Part shown: positions 41,940 through 54,919 of the stretch, one piece after another
Position numbering within the stretch: the first letter of the stretch is position 1
Layout: every line of letters starts with the position of its first letter
Assembly: GCA_964020085.1 (NCBI GenBank)
Contig: OZ026608.1
Coordinates: 3,284,981-3,348,980, forward strand
From: Micromussa lordhowensis
Lineage: Eukaryota > Cnidaria > Anthozoa > Scleractinia > Lobophylliidae
Direction of reading: 5' to 3'
Length of the DNA stretch: 64,000 bases
Program-made: the position numbers and the translations under genes
Notes under the pieces: generated by a model
Told to the model about the DNA's origin: nothing
Seen by the model: only the letters and a program-made list of their open reading frames with translations
Databases searched by the model: none

Positions 41940-42135
41940 CGCAAATGCTAGTGAGGCCAAGCAAACAACTGAAACAAGTAATTCCAATTGAACACTGTAA
42001 AGAATCCCAACTGGCTGGAGGCAAACCAGTTAGCTACCAGTGTTTACAAGCATGGCTGAGGATTTGAACTCAGGGCTACCGTGAAACAAATCCAGGTACT
42101 CTGATATCACTGACCACTCGGCCATGCTGTCCCCA
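41940..42135 (-). mobile_element. Second tRNA-like SINE type
   Basis: On the minus strand the head is CATGGCCGAGTGGTCAGTGA then a B-box-like GAGTTCAAATCCTCAGCCA, resembling a tRNA-Leu/Ser type head. The body and tail run toward 41940. Different from copies A-C. Confidence 0.55.
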
Positions 42136-43201
42136 AATCAATCCCTTAATGCAAAATTAAGTTCCCAGGTCGTGCTAACTGTGGGATCCCTTCATTGCTT
42201 CCTTTTGATTACAAGTTTGGAACTTCAAAATGACAGTGAAGTATTAAGAAATAATACCCATCCTTATATCCTTATCTTTATATCCTTATGAGATACCAAT
42301 TTAACCTAAAATTATCTCGCATTTCATTCGTGTTTATATACCAAATACCTAAAACTCGGGAAAAACTAGATACTTTATACCCAAATTGTGAGAAAAAAAT
42401 TACTGGTACCATATACCTGAATTACAATGGCTCTGGATACTGTATTCCCAGCTGGGCCTGGCTTGTGTACTATGAATGTGAGTTGAATTAGACAGTGAGA
42501 AGACGTCACTTTTATCTGTTATGGGATGTTTTTAAGCAAATTGTGTAGTTCCAGAAAGTATCCATACCTCCCCCATGGAAGGGATTTTTTCTTACCCCCC
42601 CCCCCCCACCCATATGGAAATTCCAATTAAGCGTCATAGATTTCTTTACATTTTGTGGAAAAATGCCCCCCTCCCCCCACCACCACCACCACCCCAGGAA
42701 ATTCCAATCTCTTTTGTGGGAGAAGCATGAATTTTTTTTTTCTGGAAGCTCACATTCAGGATTAAAAGTTATACAAGGTTGTTTGTCTCTATTATGAAAG
42801 TAAGCTTCACTTAAAGGTCAAATGCAACGAAATTTGGACAATTTTTCTTTTCTCGAAAAACCTTCGTGAAAAAGTCAGTTGTATCAACAGGAAGCAGAAT
42901 CAACTCTTAAAAATAAGTTTTGTGCGAATTGTAGCGCCCAAGACACGAAAATCCGACGATTTCCGAGAGCTTCACGAAAACGAACCAGAAATGGCCGCGC
43001 TTGGAGTGGAAACGAAATTATAGGTTTTGTGACGTCATATTTGGCGAGCTCATTTTCGCGACCAAATAGATAATTCCCTTGGAATTACCGAGTTTGTTTC
43101 AAGGATTTCCTGGCGTTTATTGGCTAGCCGATGTATAAAATAGATCAAGACCCTGATGTCTTATTTGGAAATGACCATTACAGCCGTGTAAGTTCGAACC
43201 A

Positions 43202-43315
43202 TTGGAATCAGGCAACGATTCAGGCCATATAAACTTGAGTGAATCAGACTCGTCGAGTAAACAAGATGGCATCAGGATATCAACAACTAGACGAAAGAAT
43301 CGATCACATGGATTG
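43202..43315 (+). other. Possible exon inside the TTAA element
   Basis: ATG at 43202 opens a Ser/Asp-rich then Lys/Arg-rich peptide (MESGNDSGHINLSESDSSS, then STTRRKNRSHGL) that meets a good donor, ATTG|GTGAGC, at 43315/43316. No partner exon is identified. It could be the first exon of a transposon-borne or captured gene, or chance. Confidence 0.25.
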
Positions 43316-43903
43316 GTGAGCCTTTCTGAATATGTTGAAAACTGCTGTTCAAAGATTATTAATAAAGTTCATGTTCGAGTCTTTGCCTTGTGTTATTTTG
43401 CAAAAGATGATGTTTACAATTGTCTTTCTTTCAGTATGAAAGCCCTTACCGATAGTTGTTTTGGGCGAAGGTTTAACGTTTAAGCTCATCTTTTTTTTGT
43501 CGTTTTACATGACATGTAGTCCTTTTTTTCGTTTTTTTTTTGCTATGGGTTGCAGGGTTTTCACAGGTCAGAAACTGTTTAGGGAAAAGTTCATCAAGAT
43601 TAGGGATCGGAATTTTATTTTGTGTCAGGGAATTGACATTTGGAAGGAAAATCAGATAAAATTAAAACATTGCCTGAATCTCAAAGATTATTTCCTCAAC
43701 AAATAAGTAAATTTGTTGAAAACGTATCAGTCATAAATGGGTGGAGATTATGGCTGTTAGGAGAGGCTGGAGGCTGCTACTGCATCCGACATTTTAATTT
43801 GTGATTATTTAGTCAGTCAGGGATAAGTCAGAGAATTTTTAAACCTGATAACTGTGGTAAGTATGATTTGTGAGAAACACTCTCATTACCAGTAGAACGG
43901 TAA

Positions 43904-44196
43904 AAAGTCTACATACGCACCGAGAGGCTCATCGGGCCGGAGCTTATCCCGATTTTGGTAGCATGAAGCGACCAGGAGTATTTCTACTCACCCCTGAATG
44001 GGATGCTAGTCCATCGCAGGGTTACCCTCCAGCATTGAATTTGCCACTACCCATTCATACACCTGGGTGGAGGGAGGTACTGTGAGAGTAAAGTGGCTTG
44101 CCCAAGAAGACAGCACAATGTCCCCAGCTAGGGCCTGAACCCAAACCGTTCACTCCCAAGTTGAGTGCACTAACCACAAGGCCATCTCCCACAATG
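43904..44196 (-). mobile_element. tRNA-related SINE, copy C (nested in TTAA element)
   Basis: The minus-strand head GTGGGAGATGGCCTTGTGGT leads to TTAGTGCACTCAACTTGGGA, then CTTGGGCAAGCCACTTTACTC. It matches copies A and B. Confidence 0.8.
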
Positions 44197-45402
44197 GCAG
44201 ACCAGTACTGTAGGATTATATACGTAAATTGCTTTTATTCATCCTTTGCTATACTATTCCCTGCATTTACAAGCGCTTACCTGCCCATTTAAAATATGTT
44301 CATGTTTTTAATTTGATAAATAACTTACTTGCTTACTGAAGTATTGTACAACATGTAGCTTCCTACGGCTATTCTCACCACATCAGCTAAACATCAAACT
44401 ATAATTTATAAATTATATGACGTACAGTACATGTACTGAATGTAAAGATCCTGGTTTTGGTTTCCAAGTAAGCACTCTGGCCTCAATAATTTATTAGAAA
44501 CATGAGAGATGTTCAAAACAAAAAATATTCTGACAGAACAGATGAGAATTAACCCATTGACACCTGAAGGGTCATGGCACACCAACCTCAACATGTTTCA
44601 TACAAGAGCAGATAAGGAACTTCTTCAGTTTCAACTAGACATGCTCAAAGACAAATAAAAAGCCCTTTTAGGATTTAATAAGAGGTTAGTGACCTTTATT
44701 AATTTATTGCAAACACCTAGTAGAGGAAATCCCATGTGAAAGTGCTGTGGATGCTTGTTGTCTGTCTTTTTGCATTGTAAAAAGATGAGAATTGTGGTAT
44801 TATCAGTCCTCATTAGGAAGTACCATTTATATCATGCAAGAAGGCTTGAGATTTTTGCATTCAATCCTTCTATCCAGCAAAAAGTTGATTTATCAACAAG
44901 CTGATGAACAATGAAAATTTACACAACATTATAGCATTACTTACAGGGTGATAGCCAGGAGAAAAAAATGATTGAGGCATGTCCACAGTAAAATTCTCTC
45001 TACAGGGCGACAGCCAGACCAAAAAAATATGACTGAGGCAATGTCCACAGTAAAATTCTCTGCCTAGATGATTAGCAGTGTTTTTACAATAACTGTCTAA
45101 TTTCTTGTGCGCTGATTGGCTCATTTTTATCATCAATAAGAGTATGGACGGATAAAATTTTAATTTATGCAAGCTGTCAACAGTTCAACGTTCAGCTGTC
45201 AAACTGTCAACTTTTTAACCAATGGGATTTTATTGACTTGCTTAAGTAGCCAATCAAAAAGCGAGAAAAGCTATTGACAATGCTCGCGTCCTTTTTTAAT
45301 AAATTTCACATAGCTTTGTTTATGGCAAGTTTACAGCGTCTTTTCCCCACATTTATTCCTGGCATTTGACCACTTTGGGGTCTTGTCATTGTAAAAGACA
45401 AA

Positions 45403-45579
45403 TTGATGTCAGTTTTTTAAGTGTCTGTCCTCTTATTGAAGATAAATTTCGCCATAACATTGTCAAAGTTTACTGCGGAACCACTCGCCTGCGGCTCGTG
45501 ATTCCACAGCCACTTTGACAATGTTATGACGCAATTTGTCATCAATAAGAGGACAGACGTATAAAATAACTGACGTCAA
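45403..45579. repeat. Long palindromic hairpin, GAGCCGCAGGCGAG apex
   Basis: TTGATGTCAGTTTTTTAAGT and GTCTGTCCTCTTATTGA pair with the mirrored sequence ending AACTGACGTCAA. An internal ATAACATTGTCAAAG / CTTTGACAATGTTAT pairs perfectly. The tip on the minus strand is C-GCA-G within GAGCCGCAGGCGAG (about 45484-45498). Confidence 0.8.
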
Positions 45580-46130
45580 GTTGTTAATTTACCTTTGCCA
45601 TCAAAAACGAAACAACAGAGACGAAAAAAAAAAAAATGGCTGAGGCAAGTGGCTCGGTTTGCCTTACACTAGCTACGGCCTTGACTAAGGTATTCCGGGT
45701 GAAATGCCTTGTCTTCACTCACCAAAGTATTACTAAGGGTTGCAAGTGAGAGGTAAGAGAATATTGTCATAGTATGTTCTTGGTTTAGGCCTATCAGTAA
45801 TGAAATGAAATACAAATTAAGGCAAGATTTCCGCATAACCCCATACATTTATTATGCATACAGCTCTTTGTTCAGCTTAACAATAGCAGAAACAATAGAA
45901 TCCCTTTGAGACTTATCCGCTTTGAATAACCATACAATTTGCCATTTATTTAGCCGGCATTTTCAAAGAATTAACTCTTAATTAAGCTCATTTAAACCAC
46001 GATGGCAAATGACACTTTTCTATTTCCTTTTTTTATTTCAACTAGGCTAAGTTAAGAAAATGAGATTGTGAATCTAAAATGTTAAACTTGATATAATAAA
46101 ACACGAAATGGTTTTATAAACCGCGACTTT

Positions 46131-46971
<841 letters not shown>

Positions 46972-47409
46972 TAGCTAGTAGCGCGAAGAGATGAAACTAG
47001 ATGAAACAGTCGGTTAAAATCCGTTCTTGTGTCAATAGTTTCCTCCTTTTATCAAAGTGATCAATTCCTTACACCGCTTCTCGTCCTTTCAAGGGATGTA
47101 ACCACAGATTTTTGAATGATTGCTACAATTAAGCTCCACAAAACACTCATATTTGCCCTAATACTTTGTTGTTCTGAACGGGGAGCTCACCAATTATGAC
47201 GTCACAAAATCCAGTTCCGACAATTTTCCGAACTTTCCACGAACTGTTCCGTTTGTGAAGCGAAGAAAAATAGCTGTTTTCAAGGTCGAATATCTCGGCA
47301 GGTTTTTGATTAAATCATGTAAAACTTTGGATTATGATTATTTGGATTAGTATCTTTTATTTTAACTTATAATCAAACTAGGCCAAATTTCGTTGCATTT
47401 GACCTTTAA

Positions 47410-48709
47410 TTTCATGTTCAGCTGAAGATTTAACAAAGAAGCAAAGAATATAATCATGTTAATAAACTGAACTAGAATTTATTGCTTATTGTTAATAAGT
47501 TTAATCTTGCAAGGGACAAGTGCAGTGCAGCATTATCATATTTTGTTCCCATTTTTGTTGTTTGTGGATTTGTTTGTTTTTCTCAAAAGTGAAGGCAAAA
47601 ACTGACACCAAAAATGCTTTGTGAATGAATTAAATGCTAAGAGAAAAAAATTTGGAAATCTGGGAAAATGAAGTTGAAATAAAATCTAGAAAATGCAACG
47701 TAAAATGGTTATACCCTCCCCAAAAATCACGGGAATGTCATTGTAATTATACCTACTTAATTCTGTCCCGCAATAACCATCAAACTAAGGGATTTTTGGA
47801 CTTTTTTGAACAAGTTTTAGATGCACGAGACAGCGCATCAGAGAATTGCAGTATTTTGTTCATAAACTAACTGAAATAAATCCTATCGTTTCACTTTTTC
47901 CCATCGTTTTATTAACATTCTTCTGTTAGCCTTGTTTCCCGAAACTTTTGTTAGGTTACAAAAAAAGTTTTTTTCAGGTTACAAAAAAAGGTTGTAAAGG
48001 GTATTGTTTCCCCATCTTTCACCCCCATGAGTGAGATACTGCTAGCTAAAGCTTTAGTTTTCGGCACATACAAAAAAAGTACGTAGGTGATAATTGGCTT
48101 GGTGCATCAGAGCCCAGTTAGCCGCCATGGGCGTCGCCCGTTATCTACAGCGAGGAGCTGGCGTTGACTTTCTGGATCCCATTACTTGACATCTGCCCCA
48201 GTGGTTCCTGAGTCTCCAATGACTCAAGGAAAAGGGGAAAAGCAGATTGAGTTTGTCATTTGAGTTTCAAAGATGTCGATGACATAGGTAGAGATTTAAA
48301 GATCACTGACCTGTGAATCCCTTACTGAGAGCCGAGCGGCATGCATGAAGGCGACGTGACGCCTCTAAATATCTGCGTAACTGTGTCGCTTTGTCTACTT
48401 GTCATATTATCTCTTGCTGGAATTTCTCAAGTTTCTTTCGATTTAAATCATTTTCTTGAACTATAGCCTAAAAATTAGCCACTGCCTCTTTTTGTTTGCC
48501 TCAAAATACTTCAGTCTTTATAACAAGCTTGTGAATCGCTTGCGATCGCCCGTATTTAAGCCCTCTTGTGTTCAAGCGCGCTGGTGCATTAAGGCAAGAA
48601 AATTTGCATAAAGTTGGAAATTACCCAAAGTGAAAAAAACCTATTGAAATGCAGCGAAAAGATTAATCTTGCGTATCAGAGCTCTGTGATCGACATTTGA
48701 GGTCACAAA
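47410..48709. other. PLPP-B upstream region
   Basis: No exon is recognised upstream of the PLPP-B start. Low-complexity AGGTTACAAAAAAAG occurs twice near 47950-47990. The promoter is not resolved. Confidence 0.35.
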
Positions 48710-51700
48710 ATGGCTTCGAACATCAAACTTATCAACTTCGTGTTCGATTCAATTTGTTTTGTAGTAGTTCTCACTGTTTTTATAGTGATCAAAATCACTT
48801 TATACGGTACTACAGAGGGATTATACCCAACTAAACAGGGATTTGTGTGTGGGGATACAAGCATACAGAAGCCACTTAAAGAAGACTATTTGAGCTATGA
48901 AGTTGTCTGTCCGCTTTCATATGTCATTCCTGTAGTCGTGGTGAGTTGCATTGCAGTGTGATGTCTTTTTTATTTCATCAGTTAAGCTTGAACCAAAAAA
49001 GTAGTTTAAACCAATGTGTATGTTGTAAGAGGGAACATTCTTGGCTGCACTGCGTATCTTAGTGAATGGAAGCTGGGTGTTGCATGGAAACGTTGCGGCA
49101 AGTTTCCGACGGAACAATTTTTGGACTGCCTTTGGAAACGGTGCTCTTATTCAAACTCGGCGTCATTTATGATAACTCTAGCGCACATCAAACGAAAGAT
49201 ATAGCGAAAAATTGGTGCATACGTGAAAAGCATTTCTTTGTTAACAACCCAAATGAACAGTTCCAGATAATTCCTCATGATAAACAAGAAATTAATTAAG
49301 GACATTAAGGGGTAAACTCGGGTGTATTGTAATCTTGTTTCTTTGCTGGATATGAGCTACAACATTTGTATTATTTCCCGTTAGTTTTTTTATGCAATTT
49401 TATGACTTTCTCTCTCAATGACAAATAGAATAGGGCAAGGCTTCTTTGAAATTAGCATTTCTGACAAAAAGACTTTTAAAAATGTCTGTACATTGAATCG
49501 CTGCATCGCTTTGCAAACTGCCAATTACGGTAACCGGCTGAAATTTGTAAGTGAACTTTCAGCTGCTTCAGCTGCAAAATTGTAAATGGTTTTTCCAGCA
49601 AGACGAAAGAACAGTTTTAAAGTGAGTGCTGGTAAATTAATCTTTGCAAAAACAACTTCTTTACTTATGCAAATTAGTGAAAAACACTTCTAAAAGAGAT
49701 CATTAAAAAAAACTAGATTAGTTTGTCCTTGTGCGATCAGAAATCCATTTAGTTCTACCAGATTAAACACGAAACCAAGATAAAGTCTACTCGAACGAAA
49801 TCAAACAGCCGTCTAAATATTTGACTAGATTGTTCAGTTCAGAGCGATTGAAAAGCTGGGTAGAAGTGTTAATTATCTTCAGTCAACGTGAACAGAAGAA
49901 AGTTAGTCAAGCAAAACAAGGTAACTAGCTTTCATCAATTTCAGTTAAAAATTGAAAACGAATAACTTGCGATAGTTCAGGAAAAGTTCTACTGTTACAA
50001 GAATCCTAAAGTAAGTTTTTTGATTTGCGTCAACCGAAAAGAAATCAGGATCTTTCCTTCAGTAAAAGCGATCCACCTACCTGAACAATCGATGAATAAA
50101 TTGGCGCCATAAGGAGAGAGGAAAGACATAACAATGTTTTTAGAAAATATGCATAACAATTATATAAGGAGAACTCAATTTGGCCCAATTGTACAGTACT
50201 AGCATTCGATTAGCTCTAAAACAACCAACAAACAAACACACAATCTGCTTAATGATGATGTCAAGGGAAACATACGGACAAACATGCAATTTCCTCCCTC
50301 GCTGCGACGGAGGAAGGAAATACAGAGCATTCATTACGAGTTTCAAAGCAACGTTTTACACTCTGATACGTCTATTGTTTACAATCGAGCAATCAAGATA
50401 AAGGCATACGCTTCTGAATGCAAAACAAATTTAATCGAATTTCTCAAGTTCGGCTTTAACGGTCAAATTTTTGTTCAGATCAGATCTTTTCACTAGTTTT
50501 CGTAGCTTGATTCTAAAGATTTCCAAATTAAACTGACGAGTACTTGTGACAATTGGAGGCGAAATCTTTCGCAGTATTTGCGAGTCCAATGGGAAAGGAG
50601 TATACCCAGAATTGGTTCGGGCGTATGGTGAGCTTCTTGAAACCTTTCGGACCAAAATTTGCGATATTTCGGACCCAAAATCCGATACCCCATTTTGGAC
50701 CTGACTCTTAAATCAATGCCTCGATGTTGATGGTGGTTGTCTTAATTACAATGACAAAGAAGTAGCTTCTTTTAAAAACATGCCCAATTCAATACCGAAG
50801 TGTACAAATCATACCTATTTCAGATAAAAAAAATGGCTAATTTCTGACCAAAACGACTCAAAAACCCTATCCTTTGGGGTTACTAGTACCTATATAGCCT
50901 ATATATAAAGCAGTCCTCGCCTTTCCAGGTTGCAAGTATTCGTGTAGTAGAGCGGTTTTCAATTGAGTGTCGTAAAACCAAAACCAAAGTAATCGCTCTA
51001 GCCAATCACAAAGGACATAAACGGGACAGTGAACCAATCAAAACTCGAAGTAATCTACATGTAGCTGACGCAAAGCGCGGGAAAACGCGTGCGCGTGAGT
51101 CAAGATTGGTTTTGGTTTTTCTTCTGATTGGATGAAAAAATGGCGCGAGTTTTTTAAACCAATCGGGTGGCGTAATAAGTGCAAAACCAATTACTATTCG
51201 ACACTCGAATGAAAACCGCTCTATTCGGACTGGTTAACAACAATCGATAACACAACGGACGTTGTTCCCTGTTCGAACCCGAGTGAATTTTGCCCCATCA
51301 TGAGGTCTGTTATTGTTGATCTGGCTTCCTTCCTTCTCGCTCAAACAAAAGTGATTGGAATTGAGCGCAAGATCATCTTGAAATACGCTTTGTTTTCTAT
51401 AAGAATGTTGCTGCTCCGGTCGAGGCTGAATATTCTTATTTTCCGCCGATTTTAGGCTGAGAATATTCGTAGATTGCATGTCTGTTTTCGAAGGTATTTG
51501 GTATCTGGATGGGGTTAAAATAATTTTGGAGCCAGTCTACAGGCATTTAAGCCTGATGCCACGCACATAACTTCTGGCAGAAATGTTGTTAGTATTGAAC
51601 ATATGGCTAGTGCTGTTTTTGTTGTTTTTTTTTGGCTAGTTTTGCCTTTTAGAGAAAGGACGAATTTTATGCGGTTTAGTTAAAAAAGGATCAAATTTCA

Positions 51701-54041
51701 AATTTTCAACTCACAAAATTAGATTCTTTTCAAAATCTCAGCCTCAGGTTTACTTTAGAATATTCTTGAAATTTCGCAAATTTCAGCCTTGATATTCTTA
51801 TAAAATATAAATAAGAGTGTAACTAAAGTCCTACATTTTTCTTGAACTCTGTAGATACTGATTGTCGAGATCACAAACAATAGATCAGACGACAACCTAC
51901 AGGAAGAAGAAGAAGAATCCTATGGCTTGATTAAATTGAAGCCCTGGATTGCCAGGTACGAGGTTCACGATCAAAATTAAAATTCTTCATACTTTTTGTC
52001 ACTATTCCTGGCTAATTTAACTTGGGAGAATGTGGTTTTCATCAGCAATGAAAATTTACTGCTTGTGATGATTTGTAGTTAATTCTCATAAACCTCTTTC
52101 TGAGTTTGTTATGAAAAAAGTAACGAGAAAATATCAATTAATCACTGTTAGCGGGTGGTCTGATCAGACCTTTCAATTTTTCTTCGAACATTGTCATTGC
52201 GGGCGACCAGCGGAGCCCGCAATCCTAATCTCAACATTGGTTTCAAACGCATGCGCGGCAGTTATATAGCCTTGCAGTGACTCGAATTTAGCAAAAAAAG
52301 TCGTCCTTCCAAATATTTGTCCTTAGGGACACTAAGAACCAATGAAATGAAAGGACGTAATTTTAGCACAGGCGCTTTGACCACGCGAGACAAACACAAA
52401 GCAGCAGTAATTTGAGCACAGGCGTTCTGACCGCTAGAAACCAACACCAAGCAGAAGACAATTCTCACCAAAGCATAGCTGTTTCACCTTCCATAGTCAA
52501 TGATCTTTAATGTAGTTGAAGGGTCAAATAATATGTAAATTTCGCCTTCTTGAAGCTAAGAATGTCAAGAATCACGTGCAGTTCATGCAGAAGTGGCGGT
52601 CCATAAATTGGAATGCACACAACACAATTTTATCACGTGGACGACGTCTATTTCGTCGAAGAATCACGTGCAGCTCATGCATAGCTGGCGCGCCGTCCAA
52701 TCAAAATCGAGCGTGTGAATTTGTGATCGGAACGTTTCCTGTCCGTGTCTGTTGTTGTCGGGTTACATCAAATGACCTTGACTAAATCAATATGTCCATT
52801 TTATAATCAACAGTGTTTTTATTTACAACGTGAAAAAATAACCATTTTGTTAAACCCAACACAAAATAGAACTAGTGTATAATCAAACTGGTGTTACTGT
52901 TTCACAAGGTCAGTAAAACCACTCTTAGGTCCCTTTGTCTCGTTTTAGGGAAAACAATCACCCACACTATGCAACCCTTTATTGCCCTGCAAATATAAAT
53001 GCCCAAAATGGAAAAAGAACACAACGCCACTGTTTTACAATGAATTCGTTAACCTCAGTGAAACAAATCATGCATAGCCCTCGCCCGCACTTCCTAACCT
53101 GTGGTTATTACTAGTAACCATATTCATAAATCTAATTGCAACGACAAAAATGTTTTGGGCTGACATTCATGAGAAACACTTCGAACTGAGTTGATAGCTC
53201 AAGACCGCATTTCGTACTTCATGTACAAGCGAATAAGATGTTACCGAGGATGTCGCTTTCGAGCTCATTTCCCGTTTATCTCACGCGCGATCACGAGCCC
53301 ATTTTTGTCCGAAGTCATGCATATCGTATCACGCTTCATCACACATGATTCGTTTACTTTTCACTACAGTAAAACCCCTCGTGTAAGAACCTAGTGGCAG
53401 AAATTTGCCATTTTTATACCCAAAAATATAAGAACCTGCTTAGTCAAGCAAGATCAAGCAGGTTAATTTATGATAAACATTTTACCAAGAGCCGAGAGAC
53501 TATTTAACCAATGAGTGTCTTTGAGATTGCAAATTTATATGAAAAGGAAACTACATGTACATAATATATACAGTTGTGAGCAAATGCTGTATATGTATGG
53601 ATCAAACCCAAGTTTATTTAATTTTCTAGTTATCAACAACTACATCTCCTTCATAGACATTAAGAGCCTACTTAACCTAAATTGCCAACAACTACTCCAA
53701 AATACAAGAACCTATTTCCCAGACTTCAAAAATGTAGGTTCGTATAGGCGGGTTTTTACTATACTAAGTCATTTGCATATGTTAATAATATGCCCTGGGG
53801 ACTTGTAGATTATGGTTGGGCCCCACCCCTTGCACTCTACTCTAGGCCGCCGTTTAGTTCAGATCTAGCGACCCACCCTCCCACCCCGCGAGGAATCCGG
53901 GTTTTTGGAGCGCATTCTCCAGACTCTTCGTCTGGTTTGGGCTCGTCTCAAGCCAGAGCGAATCCCCCGGCATACCTTATCTACATTTCATGAATAACAA
54001 TACTCAGGGCGGAATATGAATGGGTTATTGACCAAGTGTGA

Positions 54042-54072
<31 letters not shown>

Positions 54073-54888
54073 TTTTTTTTGCGTGTTTGTGGACCGAGAC
54101 GAAGCCGAGGTCCATAAACAAGCAAAAAAAGAACGAGGCCAATATCAAGCCATCTTGACCGAACAAGCTTGGTCAATAAAGGATTTATTGTATGGCTTTT
54201 GTGGAAATTCTTCTTGCGGGACAAGGCGGGTAGTCCGGAGTGGGCAAGATGACTGGTAGCCAATCACAGCGCAGGATTTGATTCGTCTTGCCTGCTCACA
54301 GAGCTAGCCATATAATAATATACTGTATTGGCCCTTTCTATTATAGTTTATCTTTTTTATAGCAAATTCGTTTTCTTTGTAGCATGATTTCGTTGATCTT
54401 CATCTTCGCTTTTGGGGGATTCCTGACTGAAATCGTTGTCGACCTTTCCAAGATCAGTGTGGGTGAGTTGAGACCCTCGTTTCTAGCCGTGTGCCAGGCT
54501 AATACGTCACAAGCTGACTGTCAAGGTTACGTCACAAAGGACGTTTGCACCGGAGATCCTTACGACGTCAAAATGGCCAGGTCAGAATGCTTTTGTTGTT
54601 GTGGCTGTCATTTGTTTGTTTGTTAAGCCAATCAACAGACGTCAAATAGCAAACCAGTAAATAAATAAATAAATCATGGCTCACTGTAAAGCAGTAAGCT
54701 AACTGGGGACACATATACTAATAAGAATTATAAAATTCCAATCGTAAAAAGATTAATTCTAAATACGAGGAACATAGTAAATTACAGCATAAAAGACAGC
54801 TATTTACAATTTTCACTCATGAGTTAACATTTAAGAAATAGAAAACATGTGCCGTGTTTCTATCGAGTTATAGAAACACGAGTGAAAG

Positions 54889-54919
<31 letters not shown>

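Larger units (their letters stand above)
40119..42810. other. PLPP-A 3' UTR and flank with SINE and MITE copies
   Basis: Holds a SINE (40193-40490), a MITE (40495-40755), a candidate AATAAA (41894-41899) and a second tRNA-like SINE (41940-42135), plus C-tracts and a (CAC)n run near 42680. No further gene. Confidence 0.5.
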
